This document shows positions 33,388-44,277 of a DNA stretch of 64,000 nt, piece after piece. The first letter of the stretch is position 1. Each line of letters opens with the position of its first letter. Position numbers and translations under genes: made by a program. This DNA comes from Trema orientale (Eukaryota > Streptophyta > Magnoliopsida > Rosales > Cannabaceae). The notes under the pieces were generated by a model. That model was given only the letters and a program-made list of their open reading frames with translations. It did no database searches and was not told where the DNA came from. The stretch covers positions 413,916 through 477,915 of the forward strand of contig JXTC01000184.1 of the NCBI GenBank assembly GCA_002914845.1, given 5' to 3'.

Positions 33388-34640
33388 AGTATTTGAGTGG
33401 ATTATCAAAAGATTTATTTTCCTTTGCAAATTTCGAAGAGCTTCTTAAAAAGGAACCACACCTTACTCGTTTCTCTTAGAAGAGCTTCCAACAAAACAAG
33501 TGAAGCTATTTTAAAACGTTAAGTTATGTAAAAAATTAATAATAGTATATTTGTGCTTAATAAAATGTATTCACTTCAGCTCTGGAAGAAAAAACAGTAT
33601 TTATTATTTTTTTATTTTTTATTATTTTAACATGAGTGAAGGATTTGAACTCTAGTCGTCAATATTGTAAAAGGGTACATTATCAATCAAATTAAACTTA
33701 TAACCATTGATATTCAATAATATATAACAAAAATAAAAACTATTCATGGCTAAACGTATGGCACTGATATTTAATAGTAGATAACACAAATAAAAACTAT
33801 TCATTTAGATTTTAAAAACTAGATACTTAACACACTACGATGAGAATATAATACATTATCTATGCCATGCTCAATACTAGAATTTCTAATAGTTTATATA
33901 TTCAATACAACCTCATAATAAATTTTGAACAATTTCTATATTTTATATGTACCAAGTTTTATAATCTTTTTGAGTGAATTATCTAAAGCTTTATTTAAAT
34001 TGTGCGAATTTTGAAGAGCTTCTTAAAGATATCACACCTTATTAGTATCTCCAAAAAGAGCTTCCAACAACACAATGGAAGCTATTTCAAAATTTTATTG
34101 TAATAACTCGATGTTTCTAATTCTATCCATTACAATTACAATTTCATTTCATCTTTATCTGGGACTTAAAACTACATTCCAAATTCATCATCCAAACAAT
34201 ATATATAGTAATTGTTTAACAATAGTTTTGGGGGAGCGGTTTTTTCAATGTGCCATTTGGGTAGTCAAATTATGCATTTAGTGGTTGTTTCGACCAACTT
34301 TGTGTAGTTTTGAGTTGGATTAGGTTGTTTGATATGTATGATTATATGTTTTGTGAACGTGAAAAAGAAAACATTAAATATATGTATCTCTAACACGTTC
34401 TCTTTCTAAATTTAAAACTTTAAGTTATATAGACTCTAAAATAATAGGATATTTGTGAATAATAAAAAGTATTCATTTCAATTTTAAACTTTAAAAATAT
34501 ATATTTAATACTTTTTATTATTTATTTATTTATATTGGGGTGGCAAGATTTGAACTCTAGACTTCCACTTCAAAATTAAGTGTGCTTACTAATTAGACTA
34601 AATTATAAACACACAAAAACACAATAGAGAGCACAAATAA
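33388..34640. repeat. Imperfect direct duplication, two units of about 0.6 kb
   Basis: Unit 1 (about 33388-33950) and unit 2 (about 33965-34640) share, in order: GAGTG(G/A)ATTATC, GAAGAGCTTCTTAAA, AGAGCTTCCAACAA, AAGTTAT, GGATATTTGTG/AGTATATTTGTG, TTTTTATTATTT and GATTTGAACTCTAG. Unit 2 carries an insertion of about 0.3 kb (34110-34390). A further partial copy of the unit's tail lies at about 35925-36130. The GATTTGAACTCTAG box resembles tRNA-derived sequence but is too short to call. Confidence 0.65.
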
Positions 34641-34664
34641 AAACTGGACTTTTTAATAATATCT

Positions 34665-35052
34665 TGACTCAAAATAATTTAGTTAAATTAAACGTGAACT
34701 CAATTTTTTGGAACAAAAACTCCTAGTATCTTATAATATATATTAGTTTTGTTAGAAAATAAAATTGTTTCTATTTATTCGTTTTTTTTTATTGTTTACA
34801 TTTAAGTCTCCATTCTTTTATTTATAGCTTTTAGGCCTTCACTGGTAGATTTTTATTTCATGTTAATTTTTTTAATATTTTCTATCCAAAAAATATGCTC
34901 ATCTCAATAAAGATAAAATTAGAAACAAAGGGATATTACTATTTTTTTATTTTAAAAAAATTGGAGTTATCGTTTTTGTTCAAGACAGAGGTAAAAAATT
35001 AGAAAATTTTATATAGTTCCAATATAGATCTACTTTGTTCCAAATATTCATA
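34665..35052 (+). repeat. Left arm of a large inverted repeat
   Basis: About 390 bp from GACTCAAAATAATTTAG to CCAAATATTCATA. It matches the reverse complement of 35501-35898 through GAACTCAATTTTTTGGA, TAGCTTTTAGG, GATAAAATTAGAAACAAA and AAATTAGAAAATTTTATA, with indels. Confidence 0.75.
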
Positions 35053-35370
35053 TAATTTCTTATGTGCAACCATGTACAAGGTTCATATATTGTCTCCAAA
35101 TACTCGAAACTCCCAAGTTTTTATTCTTGTGCTTTTGGAATATGCAAGCACTAAGAATTAGCCATTACATACCTACCTATTTTTTCTATCTTAAAAAAAT
35201 TAAATTAAGTAACCATTAATGCAGAAGAATCCCTCCACCCCCTTCCTCTTACATTTTATTGAATTTTTTGCGATCATATTGAACATCTGCCCCACGCGTG
35301 AACTTACAACACATTTGAAATATGAGAAATTTATCACTTTCCCCTCCAAAGTAAAATCAACACATGATAG

Positions 35371-35490
35371 CGTATTTTCGCCAAATGTTGTCTAGTTCCT
35401 CAAGCACACAACGAGTCTATGTATGAGAGAGAATTAATGGCCATTGTCTTGGTAGTCTAAAAATGGAGGCTGTACCTCTTAGGGTGCAAA
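35371..35490 (+). pseudogene. Gypsy-type reverse transcriptase/RNase H fragment
   Basis: One frame reads AYFRQMLSS (from GCG at about 35371). After a frameshift it reads NESMYERELMAIVLVV, a stop (35458-35460), then KWRLYLLGCK. This is the 'A.FS..L......S.YERELMAIV.A..KWR.YLLG' segment at the start of the RNase H domain of plant Gypsy retrotransposons. Frame breaks and the missing flanks show it is dead. It lies in the spacer between the two arms of a large inverted repeat. Confidence 0.75.
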
Positions 35491-35500
35491 AAAAAACCCA

Positions 35501-35898
35501 TGTATGAATATTTGGATCAAAATAGATCCATATTAAAACTGTATAAAATTTTCTAATTTCTTATTTTGGTCTTGAACGAAAACGATAACTAACTCTTTTT
35601 TTTTTAAATAATAATTTCTTTTTGTTTCTAATTTTATCTCTGCTGAGATAAGCACGTTTTGGACAAGTGCTAATTAACAGTGATTTTGAATAAAAGAGAT
35701 TTAAAGGTTTAACGTGAAAGAAAAATCTATGAATGAAGACCTAAAAGCTACAAATAAATAAATGGGGACTTAATTGGGACAAAAACCTAACAGAAACACT
35801 TTTTTTTTTCCCTAATAGAACAAATATTAAGAGACATTAAGAGATTTTGCTCCAAAAAATTGAGTTCATGATTAATTTTACTAAATTTTTTGAGTTCC
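35501..35898 (-). repeat. Right arm of a large inverted repeat
   Basis: It is the reverse-complement partner of 34665-35052, so the whole structure spans about 1.23 kb with a 448-bp spacer. No matching target duplication was found at the outer ends. Confidence 0.75.
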
Positions 35899-36009
35899 AG
35901 CGGTTTTTGTATTAAAAAACCTAAAAACTATTCATTTAGATTTTAAAAACCAGATATTTAATAGTAATGTACGCAAACCAAGATGAGAATATAATAGATA
36001 TATGTAAGT

Positions 36010-36091
36010 CATGCTCTAAATTTGTTAATAGTTTAAATATTCAATAAAACCATGCTCTAAATTTGTTAATAGTTTAAATATTCAATAAAAC
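36010..36091. repeat. Tandem direct duplication, 2 x 41 bp
   Basis: CATGCTCTAAATTTGTTAAT and the following 21 bases are repeated exactly at 36010-36050 and 36051-36091. Confidence 0.95.
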
Positions 36092-36130
36092 CTCAGAATC
36101 AATTTTGAACAACTTCTATAATACATTTGT

Positions 36131-39100
36131 AACAAGTGATCCATGACATAGATTACACTACTTAGGAGCACAAGGCAGTTTTTTTGGGACGGTTCTGCCC
36201 TTTTATTTTTTTTGGTGGTTTTGGCAGTTTTGTCTTTTGGGTCTAGTGGATTTCTTGAGATTTTCAGGTGACTGAAAATTTAGTGTTTAATTATGGATTA
36301 TTGAGGTTTCAAATGAGTGAAATCTGAGTGCTAAATATGGGCTCTTGAGATTTCAGAATAGTGGATAATGAAAAAATAATTAAAAATATTCTTCTTTTAA
36401 TGAAATACTTACTCGTAATATAATCCTATGGGTGCTGGTAATATTGTCTCAAACCAAGTAAGATTCTTGTATTTATATTAAGGTAATAGGGGGCCTTGGT
36501 TTTGGTCATACCGTAGGTACCTTTCCAATTAGGCCGCAATGTCAAATGAACGGTGATTAAAATCTTAATATATAGAAATAATTAAACTCATTAAAACAAA
36601 CCCCTCTTCTGCTACTTAGTTAACTCTGGCTCTTCCTCGTGGTCGACCACGAGCAATACTACTCCAAGGTCTCAGCTATGGCGAATATGTAATTTCAAAC
36701 TAAATCTAACATAGAGGTGAATGATGAGGAGAACGAGAGAGCAAAGAGAATGAAGATCATGATGATGAGTAGAGAATGGAGTGAGTAGATAATGTTTTAT
36801 GGCTTTTCTTTGCCTTCGACACTTTTTTTTTTTTTAAAAGAAAAAGTATAAAGTTTTTAGTAGATTATGAAGTTTTTAGTTCTTTTACCCTTAATTGAAG
36901 CCCATCAAAATCGTTGTTCTAATCACCGTTTGTTCCGATTCAATGGTTGAAAAAACAAANAAAAAAAAAAAAAAACTACAGCTATGATTAAAATAATAAT
37001 AATAGTAGATTTTTTTGTCAGTAAACGTGTAAGTTTGTGTTTTTTTTTTTTCTTTATAATGAAATGTATAACAAAAAAATTTCAAAGAATATTGGAATAT
37101 TCTAATAACATATTCGCCATTCGCTTCACTTAAAAATAAATAAATAAATAATGACTAACAAATTCGTACAAAAATGCCAAATTGGACTAACATGTGCATA
37201 AATTAAAATTTTTTGAGACGATAGCATGGTCTTGTATTATCGAGAAATTGGAGAAAACTAAATTGTAGTATATATTTACTATTACATGAAAATGATTGAC
37301 TGAAAGTAGCGGTAAACCAGTCATAATTCTTCAATTGAAAAATAACGGCATAATGGGACTAAATTTTTTCTCTTTGGGATAAAAATAAATAAATAAATAA
37401 GCCACTCAGTCCCGCTTTTAGGGTCCCATTTGTTATATGTTCTTTAATATTTTTAATTAACTGTCAATAGTTTCGTGCTTTAAAGGAAGTCGAAAAGAGA
37501 AATAATGGTTGCTTAATTAGTTTATACTTGTTAAACTAAGATTTTCTTTTCTCATAATTCTGTACAAACGTGGTTACCGTCAAACTATGCTTAAAAAGAA
37601 AACTCATCAAACAAATGGTAAAATATTACGATTTAATTATAGTACTTGTGTTTTCGTTTCTTAGGAAACTTATCCTTACAGTCTTTGTATTTACAATTTT
37701 ATATATTTGGATTTCGTAACCGTTTCATAAATAATATACCTCAACATGAAAGTAATAAGATTTGTCGTCTTTCGGGGAAAAAAAAATTTGTTTTGAATCT
37801 TTTTTGTTTACTAGTATCATCAGGGAACACTAACGTACAATCAGACTTTGATATTAGGTAATGTGACATTTTACGAGTCCAATAATATCAAAAAGCTAAT
37901 GTCCCACTAGAAACTATGAATCATATAATTTTTCAGAAGATTCATAGTGAATGATATTATTGTGTAGCCCGAAAATCCCCACCAGAGAGAATAATGGTTG
38001 GGATGGACTAGTGAGTAGTGATGAGCACACTACAGTACTACTGAACAAAAGAAATTAATTAATTTAATGACTTGTCTTGTTTCAAATAACATAACAGTAA
38101 CCTCCACCAGTCACTACAGATTAATAGTACCAAACATTCCCGAACAATCCCTTTCAACAATTCCCATCATCACAGAAGAAAATCTCCACCATATTCAATA
38201 TTAGAATTAGCTGTATAAATAAATATTTCTTACATAAAACAAATAATGAATGCAATTTGCTGTGATGAAGTTAGAGAAAATACCAAAAGTACCTCTCGTA
38301 TGATTTAGCGAAATACTAATTTTGACCTTGTCTTATTTTCTCCTTTTTTAAAAAAAAAATACAAATGGTATACCTTCAATTTGCCAAATCGGATAAATGT
38401 TATCCGTTGGTCAATTCTGTTTAAAATTATAATGTGAAATGATAAAATAATATTTTTTTTAAAATATGATAATAAAATCCTTAGTAAAAACTAATCAGAC
38501 TATCAAACTACCTCTTTAACTCTTTAAAAAAAACCCCAAAATAGTTTCTTTTCGAAAGTTTTTGTACGCTATTGTATAAGTAAATTTTAATATTCGACAT
38601 TTAATTAAGGTGTTTGATTGTACATTTAACGCGTATTTAACTGATTGACCGGTGGTACTCAGGCCATTTGCAAGTTTAATTGACAAATGTGAATAATAAA
38701 TACTATTTTTGAAAATATTTAGAAAAATACCACCAAGAGTTTTCAATGTCTCACACTTTAGGCTTGGATTGTTGTAAGAAGCCCAACATGAACCTTATAC
38801 ATTGTGTTATTCCAGATATTAGATTACTGTATAATTCCTCAATAAATATCATTTTTTTCTTCCTGTAATAGGCAGCGACGGATCTATGAAGGGTTGATTG
38901 GGGGCAAATATGCCCCACTCAACTTCTTGAATTTTTTATTGGGTGGGTCTATTTTCAAATTTTTGTCTACTTTCCCGCTTATTAATATAATTTTTTAGTA
39001 CAAAATATCCTTGTATGAAATTACACAAAAGTACAGGAAATTATATTTTTTGAGGGAAAAAAAATCCCTAATACACATCTATTGAACACCAAGTATTAGC

Positions 39101-40796
39101 CACTGAACATCATTGATCCTTCAGCCTTCCCATGTGTCTGTTGGAGTTGTGAGTCGGTTGTTTGGTCATTTAGTTGGTTGCTTCATCCTTTTTTTGTCTG
39201 CTTAATTTTCTTGTTTGTTTTCGTGGTTAGTTACTCTAAGGATTATTGCGCACCCTCAGTTTCTTCCGTTTAATTTATTAAAACTTATCTTGCAATAGAG
39301 AAAAGATAAAAAGAAATTTATAACTCATTTAGTTACCTTTTACCTTTTTTGGAGGACTGTTGGATAACTGTCGCATTATATCTAAAATGAAATAAAGAAT
39401 ATATTGTTTACGGCCAAATATGATCTCTTTACAGAGTCATTATTAGTTGTGGAATTTTTTAGATGTTTGCATACTAATCATAAACATTATATATATACTA
39501 ATGTCACTAAATGAACATAATTCAAAACATGGAATTTATTAACATCAAACAGATATCAAATAATCCGATAAATATTGTCAATATATAATGTCAAACTAAT
39601 AATTTGCTTTATAAAATATTATTCCAACAGTACTGGTACAGAGAACCATATGTCCAAGCATGGTTTCAAATATAGATGCAAGAAGCCAGCTTATGACAGC
39701 TTGAATGATCTACAACAGATAGTATACTTCAAATTCAAATGCTGAATTGAGGAAAAAGCACCACTACTATTGGATTTCCCTTCTCCAGGTTGAAGAGAAT
39801 GTATTGCTCAAGACAAGGAGGAGTAGCAGGAAACCTTCCAAATCATCCGAATGTAAAGTAGGTAGTATCTGTGAATGTTAGAAGGCATAGTTATTCCGAT
39901 CAACTTCAAAGCAAGAGGAACAAACTGAGAGAGAAACAAAGGACCTTGAATCACCATGAATGAGGCATTAAGCTCTCATACTAGTTGAGAAAAATAGAAA
40001 AACTGAAAGTAATAGAACCAACAGAGAGTAAAATGGAAGAGTTAATTTTTTGTATTTAACAGAGTCAATGATCTGTTAGCCTAAACTGTGTTATTTATAA
40101 TGTAACCGTACAAAGCCTGACAACATAAGCTGAACAGAAAGCTTTCTTTTGCAATAGCTGATATGTGTGCATTTGTGCTTATATTTTGACCAATTTCTCT
40201 GCATTATTTGTTAGTTTTCTTGTCATTTCTAGGTTTGTTTTATATTTGTTTTTAAAATGTTTTCTAGGTATTTTGGAGAAGGAATAAAAAGAGTTAAAAC
40301 TGAGCTGAAATGGGCTAAAAAAATAAAAATAAAAAAATAAAAACTGAAACATGGTGGAAATTTAAAAACTAAGCAGAAAAGTAGTATTTTTGCAAAAATC
40401 TAGAAAATCACCTTAAGCTGAGTTCCGCGGCGCCAAGAATCGGGAAAAAGTGAGGGATTACACCGACTTAAGGTGTTTTGATACTTTTGGACTCTAAGAC
40501 TTCATGAAACTCTTTCAATTACTTCTAAAGTCACAACAACTGAAAATAGGACTCTCTAAGTCAGATGAAAACATACTTTGGAAACTTTAGATACATAAAA
40601 ATATATCAAAATCTAGAGGACGAGAGAATCAAGAGGACAAGAAGAGCTTGGAGACTGGGAGTTCTGCCCTACAATCATACAACGTTTTTCTTTTCTTTCT
40701 CTTTCTTTTTTCTTTGTTCTTGTTATCTAGCATTAAGGAATGGTTGTTTAATTTTATAGATTTACTAGATTAGGTCTTAGTTAGGTTAAGTTTAAA
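36131..40796. other. AT-rich intergenic sequence, 4.7 kb
   Basis: No gene, RNA or bounded transposon could be supported. One ambiguous base is at 36960 inside a poly-A run. GC-richer patches near 36620-36780 and 39630-40000 have no open frame of note. From about 40380 to 40760 the sequence is leader-like (AGCTTGGAGACTGGGAGTTC, pyrimidine tract), perhaps an LTR or transposon leader without recognisable ends. Confidence 0.5.
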
Positions 40797-40799
40797 GCC

Positions 40800-41784
40800 C
40801 ACTACTACAGAAAATATTTTCCACGTCACTTGTAGGGTGATGTGATAGAGAAACTATGTCACTCCATAAACGACGTAGAAACGAGTGACGTAGTAGCCCT
40901 ACGTCATACTATACCACATCGTTTATATAGAAAGTGACGTGGTTTGCTGACTTACCACATCGCTTGTATAGAAAGTGATATGGTAGCTAAAATATCTGAC
41001 AAATTATTAGTTACTAGGGTCCTACCACGTTGCTTTTTTAGGAAGTGACGTGGTAGGTGTCGTCTTCCTCCCTGCATACTCGACCGGTATAGATCACAGT
41101 GTCCTAAAAAATCTTGAGTACCCCACAAGTCTCTTCATAGATCAGACTAATGATATGCTTCACACCACCTCTACGAGCCAAATGCCAAATCACCAACCTC
41201 GTGATCTATTGTCCAAACCTTTATAGTGTCGCTTCGCTCCTCCATTGCCTCTGTTTGGCGCCTAAACATTGTCGATGATGATTGGAAACTTCAAGAATCT
41301 GCACCCGAAAGATCAAAAAAGACTGTTGCATAAATTTTCAAAGACCTAAAACTAGAAAAAACTAAAATAAGAGAGAGTGGTATCTGAAATTCGAAATGGG
41401 TAGAGTTTGAATGATAAGGTATTGAAAATTTTGGGTCTATTCTAATTGAGGTTGGGGGACGATTTGCTGGGGTTGATGGTTTTGAATGAACAGTCATGAT
41501 GGAGTACTTTTTGTGGGTATGGATAGATGACGTGGCTAGTATAAGCCTTCTACCATGTCGTTTTTGCAAAAAGTGATGAGATATTAAATAAAATAATATA
41601 CTACGTCACTTTCTACAGAAGCGACATGGTACATGGCCTAACTATGTGGCTCGTTACATAAGCAACATGGTAGAATCTGTAATCACGCTACTTTTAAATG
41701 ATGTGGTGTGAGAGTTCAACCACGTCACTTTCTTTGGAAAACGGCGTGGTTCAAGTGACATCGTTGGTCCATTTTTTAGTAGTG
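40800..41784. mobile_element. Non-autonomous CACTA (En/Spm) element, 985 bp, TSD GCC
   Basis: It starts CACTACTACAGAAAAT and ends ...ATTTTTTAGTAGTG, whose reverse complement is CACTACTAAAAAAT. GCC flanks both sides (40797-40799 and 41785-41787), the 3-bp duplication of this superfamily. Both subterminal zones (about 40820-41060 and 41525-41765) are packed with direct and inverted copies of GTGACGTGG / CCACGTCAC-like 9- to 10-mers, the expected transposase-binding arrays. No transposase frame is present. The repeat-free middle (about 41075-41520) is more GC-balanced and may be captured host DNA; a 92-codon minus-strand frame there (41291-41569) matches nothing I know. Confidence 0.92.
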
Positions 41785-41787
41785 GCC

Positions 41788-42367
41788 CTAGACATGATAT
41801 TTAATTGATTATTTTTCAGATTATATATATATAGCAATTTTTCATGCAAAATTGCTTATCTTCTTCTATGTTTTATTGTTTATGATATCTATTTATGATT
41901 TATTTGGATGCGTGAACCAAGTGAACTAGATAGATCTTAATAACTAGATTAGAAACTAGATCTGTAATTTTCTAGGTTTTCTAGTATTGTTAAAATTATA
42001 GTTAGAGTGAATTGTATAATTTTATTTGACTATAATGAAGAATAAAATCTAAGTTCAAGATAATCTGAGCTTATGTAATTGTTACCTAGAATCAACCAAT
42101 TTTCCTATTCTTAATGTGTTAATTAGATTTAACTAAGAGAGATTGTTTGGATTTGTCTAATTAATAGAGTTTAGATAGAGAGCCTATTTTATCTAGTGAG
42201 AATTTGGTAGAAAACAAAGTTAACAGAGCTTTTATTGTTATATCTGTCGATAGTTTTGGTTGATGACTAATAATAGGATTTGGTAATTAATTTAATAGGA
42301 GTGTCTAATGGTGACGAATGATCCTTTAATCCTTTAAGCTATTTATTTTATGTTATTTATTTGTACT
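41788..42367. other. AT-rich intergenic sequence
   Basis: No gene seen; it may continue the leader-like unit interrupted by the CACTA element. Confidence 0.45.
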
Positions 42368-42376
42368 TTATTTTTT

Positions 42377-42528
42377 GGGCGTGTCTACAGTAGGGGCGTC
42401 CCTACGTAAGGTCCTGTTTATACACCGTTTGATGGAAATCTGTGTATAAACAGATTCGCCACAGATTCCCATCAAACGGTGTATAAATAAGAGCCTTACG
42501 TAGGGGCGCCCCTACTATAGCCGCCTCC
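42377..42528. mobile_element. Mutator-type hairpin MITE with 9-bp TSD
   Basis: The left arm GGGCGTGTCTACAGTAGGGG and the reverse-complemented right arm GGAGGCGGCTATAGTAGGGG pair for about 58 bp through CCCTACGTAAGG and TTATACACCGTTTGATGG. TTATTTTTT occurs on both sides (42368-42376 and 42529-42537). Nine bases fit the Mutator superfamily, though the low-complexity duplication is weaker evidence than usual. Confidence 0.78.
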
Positions 42529-42537
42529 TTATTTTTT

Positions 42538-43409
42538 TGTTTCATTAGGCTTTATTTTAGATTATAAACCCCTTAAAATTATGGGTTAATAATTTAATAA
42601 TTAGACTAATTCTTCGTAAGATTGACTGTTGCTACTGTTATACTAGGTTAAATTAATATAAAAATAGAAAAGAATTAATGTAGCTGACACAGCAGCAAAA
42701 AAACTAAGAGAAATTACACTAATAGAAAAGCCACGGCAGCTTATTCCACTAACTCTCTAACATTCCTTTAAAATGTGATGATTTTTTCACGTGACGCAAC
42801 AATAGAAAAATAATTTAGGATAGTGTCCAATCGAAATTGAGAATTACGAGTCAAAACATTAGGATGACTAAAACTGGAGATCGATAGAGAAATTACCCCA
42901 ATTAACAAAAGGATGGAATGCAAGTTTTGACATATGGTATCTAAATGGCTAGTTATTTTTTATTCTCAGTCCTTCAAATACATATTGTACATGCCCTTAT
43001 TATATATTAAACTACTAGTTATTTTACTCCTATTATTGTCTGACATCTAATATTATATATAATATTATAAGTATATCTTGTGTACGATAGAGAATACCTC
43101 GACCTTCTTAATTAGGAAGTTTGAAAAATAAAATGCCTATTTTGTCATAGTCTTATAAGAAGGAACACGATATATATCCAAGATCAAATCATTGTTGTAT
43201 GAACTTTTTTTTCCCCTTCTTTTTGAGTGTCATGATTGTATAATTTTTATGAGTTTGGTTTGAAATTAAGGGAGATAGGTAGAAATATTGGTCAAAGAGC
43301 GTTTTGTCCCCCAATGGCACTAAACTGTAGATTGGTAGAAAAACCAGAAAAAGGACGAATACAAATAGGACTTCACTTTAATGGGTGCTCATGTAGTACA
43401 CAATATTAA

Positions 43410-43445
<36 letters not shown>

Positions 43446-43476
43446 CCAAGCATCAAATTATCTCAGTCCTATCAAA
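42538..43476. other. AT-rich intergenic sequence
   Basis: No gene seen. It ends in a TA microsatellite (43414-43441). Confidence 0.5.
43414..43441. repeat. (TA)n microsatellite
   Basis: Fourteen or so TA units just upstream of the PIF/Harbinger-like element. Confidence 0.95.
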
Positions 43477-43479
43477 TAA

Positions 43480-44274
43480 GGCCATGTTTGGCACGTTGGA
43501 TTGGGATTGGGATTCGGATTATTTATCCCAGTCTTATGTTTGGAGATGAATATTGACCGGATAATTAGTCCATTGACCCAAAATAATCCGATATGTTGTA
43601 GGATAAACAATCCCGAGTGAAACGGTGGGATTACTTATCCTTTGATTATTTTCTTTTCCAACTCTCATCTCACGACACAAACACAGCAGCTCTCACCCTC
43701 CCTTCCTCGCATCGTCTATTCTCCTTCCTTGCACCGTCCCGCTCCCTGCCCATCGTCGTCGAGCTTGTGACATCGTCGCCGCCATGCTCACGCTGCCACT
43801 GCCACCTCTTCGTTTTCACCACCAGTCCCCACCACCCGAGTCGCCATGGGTCTGTCGAAAAAGCAAAGCTACATGGATATCCAGAAGCAAGAAGAAGACG
43901 AGGCAGCAAAACGCCATGGATCTGCCGAAAAAGCAAGGTTGCTTTCAGTATTACTGATTGTGTTGTCTGGCTTGATGTTGTTCCAAACTGGTCAATGATA
44001 TTGTTGACCAAGATGTAATTGTTTCCTCTGATAAATAAAATTCGGAAGTTTGGTTTTAAAAAAATTCTGCTCTAAGGTTGAGATATAATTAAATGATTTT
44101 GGTGCTTTTATATCACTCACCTTCATTTATACTCTCATCACTCAGATGGCAACCAAAAGAANTTAGTCCGACAGTTTACCAAACATAGTATTGGATTAGC
44201 ATAATCCAATTCAATCCTATCGTTTCTAGTCCAGTCCATGTAATCCAGTCCAATCCTACGTACCAAACATGCCC
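43480..44274. mobile_element. Non-autonomous PIF/Harbinger-like element, 795 bp, TSD TAA
   Basis: The left end GGCCATGTTTGGCACGTTGG and the reverse-complemented right end GGGCATGTTTGGTACGTAGG form inverted repeats, followed by GGATTGG. TAA flanks both sides (43477-43479 and 44275-44277). The middle (about 43670-43960) is much more GC-rich and reads open in several frames (133 codons plus, 113 codons minus). It carries a near-repeat CGCCATGG(G/A)TCTG(T/C)CGAAAAAGCAA about 68 bp apart (starting near 43840 and 43910). This is probably captured host sequence, not a transposase. One ambiguous base is at 44162. Confidence 0.85.
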
Positions 44275-44277
44275 TAA

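Noticed and set aside
33640-33665. tRNA gene suggested by GGATTTGAACTCTAG, also at 34549
   Set aside because: Only a B-box-like string; no cloverleaf or A box at the right distance, and it is part of a duplicated repeat block.
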